A stretch of DNA of 64,000 nt from Sipunculus nudus (GCA_026874595.1 CM049307.1:72828643-72892642); one strand, 5' to 3'; shown: positions 1 through 20,536, counted from the stretch's first letter. Numbers and translations are program-made. Notes: generated by a model from the letters alone, not told the origin.

Positions 1-1446
1 ATATATTTACTCCCTTAACAAGAGGATTGCTGAAGCTAGAGATTTTTTGTCAGGGATGTAACATTATTTAATCAAGATTCAATCATGAATACCCAAAATT
101 AGAATTTTTCAAATTATATAAGTTATTAGTATAGATATAAAATTAGTACCTTAAATTTTGCCCAACTTTGACCATGGCACGTTTGTTTCCTGTGAGCACT
201 GTTGATATAATTTTCATATCATGCACACATAAGGATTTCAGCTTTTTAAATTAGAAAGTTGAAAGAAATTGGCCAAAAGTTGTAGCCTTTATTAATGTTT
301 TATAAGACCATGTCAGACCCAGGCTCTCCCAGCCCCTCTTCAGTCACCTGTATGTTGACCTTGTTGACCTTTCAGAAAATTAAGCAAGCTTGAAGGGAGG
401 CATACACTGGGGCAGCCAGGAAGCTTATGGCCAGCCACAGCTGATCCAGGTGTCCAACCCAACTCATCTTGTAGTTGTTTTGACCAACAAAATAACAATA
501 AATTAATAAATCTTTATTGGTTTTTAATAACAAATTAAAGAAAAATTAATAGAAAAGGAATTTTTTAGTTGATGAGTAACAGAAAGATAACTTGCAGTTA
601 CTGATGATGTAAGAATCTTGTATGGATGGATAGAATGTCATATATTCCAAATAACACCATGCAACCACCTATGGTATTTTTCAGTTCAATTTGAATGATA
701 ATAAAAATAAATAATATTATTCATAACTAATCATTAGGGATCATATGAAGGGAATTAATGATAGACAAAGATGCAGTTGATAATTTTAATCTAGATTCCT
801 ACCGTGTCTAGTGTGTAGATTGATGTGAAAGTGAATATATTAATTTTTTTTAATATAAATAAAAGCCATAAAACCAGGTACTTCTGATCATTATTTAAAT
901 TTGTGATCATTATTTAAATTCGTGAATTTTGTATATTCTGTATTCTCAACATCATTGTTTGGCTAAAACTGAATAAATACCAGACATGGTGCGAATACTT
1001 TGCAAAGGTATTTGAATACGAATATGAATCATTATAAAATTTCTGGCATAAGAATGGGAATTCTTTTAATAATCATTTCAGTTACATTTTATTAAGAAAA
1101 ATCATATGATTCTCTTATTATTTTAATTAAAATTATATTTGGCACAATATATGTTATTAAATTTACATAAATAGTTAAACTCTTATATTACATGTGCTGC
1201 TTATAAGTTACATGGCCAAGTCAAAATCTGTGTGACAATAGCACTCCATTTGTTAATAAAATAAATGAAATCAATCCTCTTCCCTGTCTCCAAAGATACT
1301 ATCAAAATCATACATAAGCTAAACACCAACAACTTATAATACAGCTTATATTTATTACCTCACAAAACCAGCATGAGCCTCGTTTTCCAGATCATATTTT
1401 TTATCATATATAACAGCTGAGCGCCGTGACCCATGGGTCCCTTGTT
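1..1446 (+). mobile_element. Helentron-like (HINE-type) repeat, left part cut off by window edge
   Basis: AT-rich repeat with no coding capacity. It ends in a conserved terminus: CAGCTGAGC, a spacer, the perfect palindrome GACCCATGGGTC (1428-1439), then CCTTGTT. Two blocks recur downstream: 1-330 resembles 2287-2620, and 935-1440 resembles 3540-4140. The same terminus recurs near 3542, 4142, 42020, 51683 and, inverted, 56313. A subterminal GCTCAGCTG inverted repeat plus a 3' hairpin is typical of non-autonomous Helentrons (HINEs, such as bivalve 'pearl' elements). The class assignment is inference; the repeat itself is clear. Confidence 0.6.
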
Positions 1447-1737
1447 CATTAGTCCTCCTTGGTTCGAACCCCCCCCCCCCTCCCCTTTTCCTAAATCCTC
1501 ACAGTCTTCAAGGATTGATTTGCTACACCATACAACATTTCATATAAAGACAAATGCCTTCAGGTAACTGTTACATCTGTAACAAAAATAAATCTGAAAA
1601 AAACCCTTAAAATAGATAACAAACTGTTATTCCAATAACTTAAGTAGATAATCTTTCCAGTTTCTCACCAATTTTTACTCGTTAAATCATATAATCTCAA
1701 ATTTTATGAAATGTATAACACAACCTCCATATGTATT
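1447..1737. other. Unassigned spacer with a C tract
   Basis: No gene is visible. A short piece reading GGTTCGAACC runs directly into a C homopolymer (about 1469-1480). It resembles a tRNA B box but has no matching A box upstream. The rest is AT-rich and featureless. Confidence 0.4.
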
Positions 1738-1850
1738 GTATGAATGAATGAATGAATGAATTTTATTCAGAAAATATAAGGCCTCGGGCCCATTTTTCTA
1801 TAAGTGCATGAAAAATACAATAATAATAGGTGATAAATATAAATATCAAA
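1738..1850 (-). mobile_element. LINE 3' end with (TTCA)n tail
   Basis: Read on the minus strand, a GGGCCCGAGGCCTTATA stretch is followed by CTGAATAAA and then five TTCA repeats. The same GGCCT(g/c)AGGCC...CTGAATAAA tail lies at the 3' end of the recognisable LINE at 29445-30300. This is probably the severely 5'-truncated tail of a related non-LTR retrotransposon with a microsatellite end. No coding part remains. Confidence 0.45.
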
Positions 1851-1885
1851 TTTTAACAAATAATGCATTCAATAATATCAACAAT

Positions 1886-4142
1886 TTTTAGCTCAGCTGA
1901 CTATAAGTCATCTGAGCTATAGTCGTGGTCCTTTGTCCGTCGTCCGTCCGTCCGTCCGTTAACAGGGCACGTTTTAAAACTGTTGGACCTACGAATCCAA
2001 AATTCTGCATACCATTAGATGTCCCCAAAATCTCCTACCATACCAAAAATTGGGTCATTAGAACTTCGTTCCTTCGAGATATTTAGGAAAAACCTCCGTT
2101 TTCCATAAAAAACCATTGTTACACTTCAAGGCTGCCTAATATCAAAACAACTGATCTGTTTTTGATCAGATTTAATATTCATATTCTTCCATACATTTTC
2201 TGTGAACATACCAAAAATTAGGTCAGTATTGGGTATTATTTTGAAGTTATAGGCCCAAATATAATGCAATTTTTTAAAAATCAGGAAATATATTTGCTCA
2301 CTTAACATGAGAATTGCTGAAGCTGGAGACTTTTTTTCAGGAATATAACTTTATTTAATCAAGATTCAATTGTTTACCCAAAATTAGATCTGAATTTTGC
2401 AAATTGTTAAAGTTATTAGCATAAATAAAAAATTAATACCTTAAATTTTGTCCAAATTTGGCAGTGGCACGTTTTTTCCCTGTAAGTACTGTTGATTTTA
2501 TTTTCACAGCATATATACATAAGGATTTAATCTTTTAAAATCTGAAATTTCAAAGAAATTGTTTGAAAAGAGTAGCTTTTATTCAAGTTTTCATACACCA
2601 TGTCAAGTGTTGTTTACATCTGGCCCACCTAGAAGTACAGCCTTCACTTGCATTATGTAACCCACCCCAGGCAGCTTGCCTTGGCCCAGCTTGGCCACTA
2701 CTAGCAGGCTTCCCCTCTGCCCTGCACTCAACCCCCCCCCCCCCCCCCCCCCCCCCCCAGCTGGTGCATAAACTAGATGAATGTTATAATTTTCTGTATT
2801 TTATTTTATTCTTGGACATGCTACATTTTAGATTTTGTATTGTACCACCAGGGTTACAATGATTAAAGTGCACATTTAATTGTGTCCACAAAGTGATGTA
2901 TTGCTATGAAAGTGTGGATGTTCATCAGATAAATAATGCTTTACTTCAGAAAAGTAAAACTTCACCAGGTGTGAAATTGACTATTAATTCCAGTAATTAA
3001 TTATAGCTGAGATTGTAATTAGCATAATGATATTGTTTGTCCCTCATTCAACCAACAGTGTGTATACTTTATTTGAAAAGATGTTTTTATTTTATCAAAT
3101 GTACTGAATCTTTTATTTTATTTCGGTGAATAAAATTAAGCATGTACTGAAAACTCCAATGTGCAAAACGTTTTAATATGGATTCAAGGAATAATTTTGT
3201 AGATGCCATGTTGTTATATATAAACTTAAATGCATTATTCCCTTGAAAGTGAAATGAAAGTATTAGTCCATTCTGTCCACTTGCCTGCCCATCTGTAAAT
3301 TTTTCATATGCATCACAGTATCTCAAAACTTTTACTGTTTTTCTTCATGACAGTCTTGTCAGAGTATAAGTTTGCAATCATATATTGAGAACTTTACTAT
3401 AACCAAGTAGGAGGGCCCTTTCCTCTTAGCTTCTCATATGCTTATATAAATTAAAAACATTACAATAGAATATTTTTCATATTTTGCATTTGCAAAAATT
3501 TCAAACTTAAGCTGGTTGTCGTGACCCATGGGTCCTTTGTTTATATTCTGGATTCTCAACATCATTGTTTGGCTAAAACTGAATAAATACCAGACATGGT
3601 GCGAATACTTGGCAAATGTATATGAATATGAATATGTACTCCATTATAAAATTTCTTGCATAAGAATGGGAATTCAGGTAAAAATGAAAGTATTTGAAAA
3701 CCAGTGCAAATACTTTCAAAATGTATTCATGAATGCATTCATGAATATATTCTATAATATTATTTTAATAATCATTTCAGTTATATTTTATTTAAAAAAT
3801 CATGATTCTCTTATTATTTTTAATAAAAATTATATTTGGCACAATATTTGTTATTAAATTTTAATAAATAGTTAAATTCTTTATCTTATATGTGCTGCTT
3901 ATCAGTTATATTGCCAAGTCAAAATCTGTATGACAGTGGCACTCCATTTGTTAATAAAATAAATGAAATCAATCTCTTCCCTGTCTCCAAAGAAACTATC
4001 AAAATCATACATAAGCTTAACACTAACAATTTATAATACAGCTTATATTTATTTCCACACAAAACCAGCATGTGCCTCATTTCAAAATCATATTTTTTAT
4101 CTTATATAACAGCTGAGCACCGTGACCCATAGGTCCCTTGTT
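1886..4142 (+). mobile_element. Helentron-like (HINE-type) element, apparently full length
   Basis: The 5' end (TTTTTAGCTCAGCTGACT...) forms an imperfect hairpin with AGTCATCTGAGCT and is followed by a GTCC microsatellite and GTTAACAGGGCAC. The 3' end at 4142 has CAGCTGAGC, GACCCATAGGTC and CCTTGTT. A second copy of the 3' terminus sits inside at 3511-3542, so the segment may be two nested or adjacent insertions (1886-3542, and a relic 3543-4142). No transposase or Rep/helicase coding is seen. The homologous copy truncated at the window start supports the element's extent. Confidence 0.6.
2732..2758. repeat. 27-base C homopolymer
   Basis: An uninterrupted C run, the longest of many C or G tracts in the window. 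Others lie near 5090, 5911, 10451, 10565, 21096, 23378, 40371, 47330, 50739 and 58887. Confidence 0.9.
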
Positions 4143-4263
4143 TTAATTTGTTAAAAATAGAAATAAGTATATTTTTCATTTGTTCAAATTAAAAAAAAAA
4201 ATCAGATCTATTTTCCTTTTGCAATTTATTTTATTAAGCTCATGGGTCATTATATTATCATTA

Positions 4264-5075
4264 TATAATAGCCTCAATTTCACCTTGTTTTAACTACCAA
4301 CATTACTTTTCATACTCTAAGGACCACAGGAAACATTAAAATAACTCTGATCATGAAGTAAATCCAGACAATTTATTGTGTCTAAACTTTTACTTAAAAT
4401 TTGCTCACATTAAAAAATCATAATTATTTTGGGAATTGGACATTACTACTCTTAATAAGCATGTAATTCATCCAAATACACGCACATTTATATCTATCTT
4501 ATTTAGCAATAAAAGATGAATAATATGGTTTTTTTTGTACTACCATAGGACTAATATAAAGGAAATCAATTTTGTGACCATATTCCCTAACCGATTTCCC
4601 TCAGTCGCAAACTTGGAACTTTGACGCGGTTTTGTAAAAGGACTATTTCTCGAAATATCGGCCTGGTTTCATCCACCAACATTAATTTTCATATATTAAA
4701 GACCTCAGGAAACAATGGAAACTCAGGTTAACAAAAAAAATCATACACATTGTGTCAAAATTTTTGGTTAAAAAAATTGTGCACATAAAATATTTTTTTT
4801 TGTTAACTGGATAGAATTGTACCTAATAAGCATGTATCTCGTCCATGTACAATGACCATTATATCTAGCCAGTTCACCAATAAAAGGGTAGTAAAAAGTG
4901 TGTTTGTTTCAACACCATAGGATTAGTATTAAAGACGTTATATTCGATTTTTTTACCATATCGCCTTATCCGATTTACGTCAGTCACAAACTTATTACTT
5001 CCATTTCTCGAAAAATCAGCCTTGTTTAGGTGCCAACATTCATTTACACAAAGTAGGGACCTCTTGGTATAAGAA
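4264..5075. repeat. Tandem repeat, unit about 360-390 bp, two full copies plus a partial third
   Basis: Copies begin near 4271, 4661 and 5019. Shared landmarks are GCCT...ACCAACATT, a 'GACCTCAGGAAAC'-like segment, AATAAGCATGTA, and an ATATCTA...CAATAAAAG segment. Homology decays between copies. No ORF is conserved. The third copy stops at the G tract near 5090. Confidence 0.6.
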
Positions 5076-5084
5076 AATTTTTTT

Positions 5085-5924
5085 TTTTGGGGGGGGGGGG
5101 GGGGATACCCCTATACTGGTCCATGGATCAGGACTTTCGTGAAGCAAACCCAACCAATGTAAGCAAACCACTGTTCACACGCCATCTGAACAAGATCATA
5201 GGTAGCAGAAACGGGACAGGCTGATTTGACTGGTTCGATTCTCGATGACTTGCAATGTTTTACTTTTGGTCAAAACATCGCACCATGTAGACATCCGCGT
5301 GAAACGAGTGTGCGCAAGCCATTTTACTATTCATGGGTCCCGGCATCAAGGATGTGAATGCGTGGTCATGTCATAGATGGGGAATAGTGCGTGCTTCGAT
5401 TAGGAAATTCCTCTGTAATAACACTTGTATTTTAATGTCAGGTATAATGACATTAAGTGTCACGGATCGGCCGAGACCAAAATTTCAGCAAGCAGTATGA
5501 ACCCCTTGAGTTTGCTGATAAATATGGATTTGACTTTTTAATTCCGGTTACTACCGAGCTTTTTGTGCTTTCCATGAAGAAAGACTTCCCAGTGATAAGT
5601 GGTGGATGGACGTTCGCTCATTTAATTTTTAGTCCGATATGGCACTATAGTGCCCTTCTGGGTTTACTTGGATGGCGTTGCTTTTAGCTAGCAATGCCGG
5701 CAACACCGAGCGCTTCGCTGCTTAAAAAATGTTTAGTACATTCAAACAGCGGGCACCGCCAGAAGGAACGTGCCCGGAAGGGAAATTAATTTGTTGGTCC
5801 TATTATTAACTTTATTCCTGCTTCATTGCAAGTTCGATATGCCATTATGGAGTATGAATATTTCTCCTCACTTTAACACCCTCAATTTAAGGTCCATTGC
5901 ATAACTGCCCCCCCCCCCCCCCGG
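5085..5924. other. Low-repeat stretch; one unassigned 76-codon ORF
   Basis: A G tract opens the region (about 5088-5104) and a C tract closes it (about 5911-5922). In between the sequence is less repetitive. An ORF at 5457-5687 (+) ends in a hydrophobic stretch, but I recognise no family, motif or flanking splice pattern, so it is not called a gene. Confidence 0.4.
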
Positions 5925-6090
5925 ATCCTCGGCGTGGCAATGAGAGTTGTAGTTGCTCGTCGAAGGTCGGTATTTTTCTCCGGTTTCCTCCACCTCCAAA
6001 AGACTATCGACCACCATCATCCGAGCCATGGAGAGTGCCCCGTATTAGTTTTTGTAACTAGTTTGTACATCCATGTAAAGTTCATACAAA
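5925..6090 (+). mobile_element. SINE fragment (3' body)
   Basis: Shares the core CTCCGGTTTCCTCCACCT and GAGCCATGGAGAG with the tRNA-derived SINE at 53824-54005. The downstream tail (ATTAGTT...AACTA..TTGTACA.TCCATGTAAA) recurs at 17735-17810. The tRNA-like head is missing here. Confidence 0.5.
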
Positions 6091-6947
6091 ATTATGTAAC
6101 AAAAAACGCAAACACATTTTTCATTTGTGACCGTTTATTGTGAAAGTTGCTAAATTACAACCACTCACACGCAAAGATATAAATCATTTATGGCCATGGG
6201 AATTATATATACAAGGTGACTGTTGCAGGTGAAAACGGCCTCAATATATTATACGTGCATTACGAGGGTGCACGTCTAGGGATTCTGAGGGGAAAATACT
6301 GGAGTGTAATGAAGATTCCAACACACAGCCACTATATGAAAGACCAATATAACAAGACATTATCACTAAGATCACAGTCAAAGCTCGCTCCCTACTGGAC
6401 ACATGCCCCGCAATTCAACCCCCCGATAAAAGTCCTTGTTGCACACATCAATAATTATAATAATAAAAATAATAATACTGGTCGTGAAGTCCACAGTGCA
6501 TTATGAAAACGCACATCGAAGAGTGGGTATGGGTTTTGATGAGCAGTTTCATTGTGATTCGAACAGTTTTAAAAATTATATAGATAAAACAGCTTCCCTC
6601 ATAATATTACAAGACTAGGGAACCTTTATTTTGCAGGGTATGTACGGCCTAAATATTATTACTATGAATATAGTTGGATAAAAAGAGTATGTTTGTGCTC
6701 AATAAATACTGATAAAACGCGGTAATTATGACTGGTGTAGAAAGAAGAGACAAAATTGTCAATCATATACATAAACTTGGATCAAACAACAGCTACAACA
6801 AAAGTAACGGATTTATGAAGAACACTCGCAAAATATATATCCAGTTTCGACATTCGAAAAGCTGTAATTCCATGCGTGTATACCGTATACCGAAATGATC
6901 TTGCAGAACCACATTTAATACGGCATTACAATGGAGCTTCACCGAAA

Positions 6948-6953
6948 TTTATT
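6948..6953 (-). promoter_or_regulatory. Candidate poly(A) signal of the tektin gene
   Basis: AATAAA on the minus strand, about 130 nt beyond the tektin stop codon at 7081. Two more AATAAA hexamers lie farther out near 6630 and 6135, so the cleavage site is uncertain. Confidence 0.4.
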
Positions 6954-7080
6954 GTAACGAACCCTAAAGAAAAGGCGCAATATGCCAATACATCAATATC
7001 AAATGGTATGAATCAGCAAAGGGAAAGTCCCAACCTCTTCTCTTTTTTTCTCGTACAAACACCTAGTCATATGGCTACAT

Positions 7081-14681
<7,601 letters not shown>

Positions 14682-14694
14682 GATGCTGGGCTAT
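14682..14694 (-). other. Tektin 5' UTR end and 3' splice site
   Basis: On the minus strand, TGTTTCAG immediately precedes ATAGCCCAGCATC and the start ATG. A good acceptor 13 nt upstream of the ATG implies at least one upstream noncoding exon. Confidence 0.6.
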
Positions 14695-17623
14695 CTGAAA
14701 CAGAATGATGACACGTTACAAATAGTTTTTTCCAAGTAGTAAATAACCATGTGGATGAAACAGAATTCTTTACAAAAATAATCGTAAAGCACCAATCAGA
14801 CAGATGTATCCTCGTACTGAAAGGCAATAAAACAGAGTTCAGACAATGTAGATTCGTAAAGATAAAGTCTGCAACACAAATCTAAATGCGGTGTTTGATG
14901 TTCGTCAGTCCACATACACTGTGCAGGCATTTTGCATTTGCTCCTCTTGACAAGAAAAATAACCTCGACTCCAAACGGTAGAAGAAGATTAATGATGCAA
15001 ATTCAAATTTTAAAACAAAGATACAGAGAGCAAAGAACACTGGGAAAGTTGTCATTTTAACGTCAATATATGGTAGCAGGGGTATCCATAAGTACAGTTA
15101 TACAAATTAACAGGTAAACTATCTTTTTTGTACATTTTTTATCCATAGACTGGTATATATTTACATTCCTGAAGATATGGATAGATATATGCGTGGTTCG
15201 TTTCCCAAATAAAAAATTAAAAGTGTATTGATCCGCTTGCTAAACCGGTTGGCAAAAGCTTGGCAAACGCTGAACTTCAGACCTGAAGTGTGCGTGTTAC
15301 CCCCGCAGCATCCGGCCTTGCGGGGTCTGCAATAAATCCTAGCCACATTTACGATACTACAGTTACAGCGTGACCACTGCATTGGAGATGAGAGGTCAAA
15401 AGTCAATTATATTCACAGCATATATGAAAATGATTCCGAAAGACCCGGCAGTAGGACTGGATGCCTCTGAATGCCTCCGAGATCGACTTGTTAACTAACA
15501 GTATAGCCTATCCCATGGCGGCGTGCCGATTAGATTTCATTGGAGAGGGGCCTAAGGGATTTCCCACACTGACTGAAACCATGGGGCACTTTTTCACAGC
15601 ATTTAATTATTCAACAGTACACAACTGCCGCGAGGCTCCAATGTTGATAGTCATATCTCGTAAAACACGTCAATAACACATGGACTTTTGGCTTTGTGTG
15701 AAAAATTGATCACCAAAAACCAGGATTGCACTTCAGGATATATATTTCCTATGTAAAAACCTACATTGACCTAATTATTCTCGTGGCGACTGAATAAATA
15801 AAATTATACTGAATATATTATTCAGCTTAAGCGGCAATTTATACTCAAACTGGTGTCAACCTTAAGAATTTTTGGTTCGAAATCACCGATATGAATATTA
15901 TTGCTTCGACTTCCCGAGCTTATGGATCCCTTTTTAAGGTCAAAGGAAATACGTAATGGCAGTCTCTATAAATGTAAAAACTAATAATCATAATGTGTGA
16001 GAAGGTATATGTATATTTATACTCGCAACACTGTGTAGGTTTACAGACAACTGAGAAAAAAAAAGCTACACGCAAGGATAAATTAAGGTAGTACATGCAC
16101 CGAGCCTACATATCTTAAATTTACACACGTTTTGTCCATGTATCATAATTAACAAACAAACATAAATCCTGTTAAATGTGCGTGTGTATATGTGGACCAT
16201 AAAATATTCGGGTGGTGAACATTTCAACGTCCATCCCTGGCAAACCTTGTAAATATATATGACAGAGTGGTGCGTAGACTGACACAATCACTCCCTCGTG
16301 TATATATGTCCGCCACTAAATCGGCACATCAAACGTTACATTTTATGAACATATACCACCCTGGTGGCTTAAGGTGTTTAGCAAATACCAGCGCCACGCA
16401 ACCAATAGCAACCCGGTGGTTTAATCCAAGGCCTGGCTAAGATGTGGGCACTCCAGACAATATGTCATGCATGGTCTGAACTCATACCGCCCGTCACTAT
16501 GTTCGCACAAGAAAATGTTTGCCAAGACACAGTGGAGAAATGAAATAACAAAACAGGTTAACACGAGACTTAAACAAAATATGATCATATTGCTGCGGAA
16601 TTAGCTTTTGGCCATTCAAGCTGGTGTGTTGACTTAACTCAGGCCGGCTTATACCTGAGGAGAGTGCTAACACTCCAGGCAGGGTCCCTGGCAGGCGTTC
16701 CATGAGGAATCAAGGTCCATACGGCTTCGGTAAACGGCCGAAGTGGTAACGGCAAAGGAAGGGAATTGTCTAGGTAAATATATAGCTGTACATGAATAAA
16801 TGTATCAACAAGTCTGTACCTTACTCACCACCAGATTTATACGGATAGGACCATGGCCTGAAGTCGGCAGTGGTCAATGAGAGGATGAAGACCACGTAGG
16901 AATCCGAATTACAATGTCGTCAGTGAAAAGACACCTGTATTTAAGCTTTACGTTAACACATAATTATTGTTAACTATAATCATTACATGAGAGGGGCTCT
17001 GTATACACTCATTAAACAGTGGCCTTACTTTTCCGCGTTCTGTAAGAGTAAAAAGAGAAACGGAACGAATATCACGTGACCACAAGATAACAGATAAAGT
17101 CACGGAGATGACAACCACCATATAACGATTACTACACCAATAATGGTACCACTGCTGGTGCGTGGTGTCTTTTGACATTATATTACGATAACTTTAAATT
17201 AATATATGGCTATAATCCTCTAAGAACATAAATGCCAGAACTCGGCTTCTTCATCCATTTGAAGCTGACCAAGGGATGGAATTATTAATTCATACACTGT
17301 GCAGTGCAGTTTGATTTTTCTTTTATTTTTATAAATGGTTTTAATGGCAAAGTGTGAGATAAAATCATAAAGACTGCATTGACCGACTCGCACATTAACA
17401 TCATTCAGTCGGGATTCCCAGCATGCAATGATAACCAGCCTAAAAAGCCGTGTTGTCTCACTAAGTGATCATATTGATCAACAGAGGCCCTTCATCTAAA
17501 GTGCACCCGCGCGCCGCAGATTGCAGAAGCAAATTAACTGTCTACGTCAAGGATGCTAAATGGCAACCACGTGATTAATACCAATCCCGACTTGAACAGT
17601 CCTGGAGAGGAACTGGATTAACA

Positions 17624-17627
<4 letters not shown>
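14695..17627. other. Noncoding DNA upstream of tektin coding exon 1
   Basis: No coding exon was recognised. The stretch is probably 5' UTR intron or intergenic. Weak donor-like GGTGAGTAAGG (minus, near 16829) and TATAAAT (minus, near 16838) were seen but are unsupported by any further evidence. Confidence 0.45.

Positions 17628-17689
<62 letters not shown>
17628..17689. repeat. (AT)n microsatellite
   Basis: About 30 uninterrupted AT units. Comparable arrays lie at 18643-18690, 20494-20536, 20904-20961, 25238-25276, 25468-25522, 27861-27917 and 54719-54770. Confidence 0.95.
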
Positions 17690-17691
<2 letters not shown>

Positions 17692-17734
17692 TCAACTTCA
17701 ATGGCTGCTGACTAAAAATACAGATTCAACGGTA

Positions 17735-17810
17735 AATAGGAGCCATGGAGAGTGTTTTGATTAGTTATAAAAACTATTTGTACAATCCATGTAAAATATA
17801 TGTTTAAATT
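17735..17810 (+). mobile_element. SINE tail fragment
   Basis: Shares GAGCCATGGAGAGTG, ATTAGTT and TCCATGTAAA with the SINE copy at 5925-6090. Only the tail is left. Confidence 0.4.
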
Positions 17811-18629
17811 TAAACAGTTGCTGCCACCCCATATATGACCCTCCCCCCCCCGAGAATTCGCCATGATCTCTCTCTCTACACTACATATTAGGTATATACA
17901 TCGTAATAAAATGAAAGATTTAAGGATAAAATCCCCTTTATATCTATCTAGCTATATATAATTCAATTTATTGCACAAAAACATATATCAACACATTTAA
18001 AAAAAAAGAGTAATATGGTGGCTGACTTCAGTTAATTCACCAGTGTAACAAACTGTTAAATAAATCCGCACATTCCCCACAGCGTAGGCGGTGAATTTAA
18101 TAGATGAGCACTGCACATGTATTCTTTTCAATCTGCTGCTGGGATCACGAAATCCCTACATCTTCAAAATAAAAAATCCCAGAGAGTGCACGGTAAAATT
18201 CATCTATACCGCTTCAAATGATCGATCCTTGTCCATAAATGCAGACTTTTCGTGGTCAGAAAAAAATACAAAGGCTGAGCTCCGAGTGACATGGTATATG
18301 AAGGTATACGAAATATGAATAGAAGATTTATAATGTTAAACAGCTTGTAGATACCGTGGCCGGGTTACACTGTTTACTTATTCTGCACAGCCCATTACCT
18401 GCGACAGTATAAAGGCGATATCAGGCGACATTCAAACACACATACCTATATAAAACAACATGAACTTCATGACGCTGCTGTTGTTACGTGCGTATGGCTG
18501 ACTCTTAATACCTGGTGTCGTGTGCTTATTTGTTTAATGCATTTATGCACGCACCAGTGATAATCTGACATGATACATGAACACAAACAAGTATACAAGA
18601 AAGATCCAACATTATCTATCATTATAAGT

Positions 18630-18642
<13 letters not shown>

Positions 18643-18693
<51 letters not shown>

Positions 18694-18965
18694 CACCTGA
18701 ACATATAAAACTTCCTAAGTTTTGTTGTGTAGCCTGACCATGTATAAAGTTGATATGTATACTTTTTTATTGATCAGATGCATATTAATCTGCCATTAAT
18801 AACTTCCTGACTCTGTTCCTATTCACTGATGTAAAATTTTGCATAGGTATTCAGTTTATATATAAATATAAATATATATACATATATACATGTATATATA
18901 TATATCTGATATATGTCTGATATTCATGTATATATATGTATATATATATGTATATATATATAGTA
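18643..18965. repeat. (AT)n microsatellite and degenerate AT/GT-rich repeat
   Basis: Pure (AT)n to 18690. Then, after about 165 bp of ordinary sequence, an imperfect TATATG-rich stretch at 18856-18965. No gene. Confidence 0.85.
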
Positions 18966-19542
18966 TATGTACATAACCTTTGGAAATGTGGGGCCATAAA
19001 AACCTACACACACATACAGTAAAAATTAGTTTGTATAAACCATAAAAAAATTATATGTTCTGTTAAAAGGCTATATATTCTGAATACCTGATTAAGCAAT
19101 GAATACTTTTAAAATTAAATTAAGAATTATTATAAAGTCAGTCTTTACTAACCAGAGCTACTTTTAACAAACATAATCCCTTGGTCTGATATGGGTATTT
19201 CGTTGATTTGAGCTGAAGGCAAGAAAACTGGAACCGTGAGTGACGAATTCATCAATAACGCTGCACAAGTGTTCCTCTCAGATTATAAGAATTATCATGA
19301 TTTCACTGATTGTTGCCAAACATCCATGAAGAACCCCCTCTTTCTATTTAAGTAGGGTCCCACTGCAGCTCTGTTGTACCGTTCGTGCCCAAGAGCTCAG
19401 TAGCTACACTTTGTTACCTTAAGTTGTCAACGTGTGGACACCTGCATGGTCCTTCACACAGGTATCAGTATATCAAGTTTATGACATATCTGTTATCTAA
19501 ACAACATTAGCTACCTCAGTGAGTAAAATTAAGTTTTCTTAC

Positions 19543-19740
19543 CTGGTATATCCACTACAACTATTTCCCCCACAAAATGACCAATCTGCTGACCAAACGG
19601 GTAACTCTTATCTTGACGGGTCGAGTTGCCACGGCTAATATGGGCCCCGACTCCTACCTATGTTTACAGCTCCTTGGTTACGGGCGACACTAGGCAACCG
19701 AGACCGAGGCTGGCGCACGTGGGACCCGACGCCATCAAAT
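19543..19740 (-). promoter_or_regulatory. Candidate tektin promoter and 5' noncoding exon with X-box-like site
   Basis: A GC-rich island in AT-rich surroundings. GTTGCCACGGCTAA (19625-19638) matches the RFX X-box consensus GTYRCCATRGYAAC at 11 of 14 positions, and a second GGCAAC half-site lies at 19693-19698. On the minus strand a consensus donor CCAG|GTAAGA ends at 19543, about 80 nt downstream of the X-box. Tektins are axonemal genes and RFX/FOXJ1 control is expected for them. The exon would join the acceptor at 14694; this link is inferred. Confidence 0.35.
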
Positions 19741-20491
19741 GAACCCGCCAAGCACAAATGGTCTTCGCCTGACCCTGAATATTTGATTCCGCATTAAACC
19801 TATGTGAATATACAATGAGTTAAATGAATAAGCTTTTGAATCACCGTGACATACGATTATGAGGTGCTAGTCGTTTGTAACAAATGTACAATTTTGTACA
19901 CAATATACTGACCTGAATGACGTGTAACGCTTCGAACTTGATGATTGATCCATGTCTATATACGCTATGCATGATCTAAAAGTCAGATTACTTGATTGCG
20001 GGTGGCCAAATACATTGGACTTGACCCAGTACCATGAATATTTAGTGCATAAACGTGTACGCTAGATCCGCAAGGGAGCAAAAATATGAAGAAATAAAAA
20101 TCGCGCTGCATGGTCTGATTCAACAGCATTGAAGGACCGATTGTTTCTTGGTATAATATAGTCTCAGAGTAATTAAACATCATACCGCGCAGTCGTAAAT
20201 GCTACTGCAATATAAAATCTACACATATTATTGTTAACATAAAACATACACTGTCTGCGTCCTGATAAAATTACCATGCGCATATATTCAAAGCTATATA
20301 AGTACATTTATATTAGTATAATAAACAATTTAATTTATAATTTTGTAAATATACAAGTATATATATATATTGTTTGGAACATATTTTTTATTATATATAT
20401 TGTCATTTTATATAAAAAAATATAATAGTTCAGTGCCACGGAGAGAGACTTGTATATAGCGCTAAAACCAAACACTGCCAATGTAATATAA

Positions 20492-20493
<2 letters not shown>
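19741..20493. other. Intergenic, no recognised feature
   Basis: AT-rich, with several short ATATAT runs (near 20358 and 20395). A 66-codon ORF on the minus strand (19983-20183) has no recognisable similarity. Confidence 0.5.

Positions 20494-20536
<43 letters not shown>
20494..20536. repeat. (AT)n microsatellite
   Basis: About 21 AT units, 77 bp before the inverted repeat at 20613-20820. Confidence 0.95.

Noticed and set aside
1459-1480. tRNA B-box-like GGTTCGAACC
   Set aside because: No A box at the right distance and it runs into a C homopolymer.
5457-5687. 76-codon ORF with hydrophobic C-terminus
   Set aside because: No known family, no splice signals that fit, single occurrence.
16800-16850. 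TATAAAT and donor-like GGTGAGTAAGG on the minus strand as tektin promoter/first exon
   Set aside because: Possible, but lacks GC island or X-box; kept below the 19.6-kb candidate.
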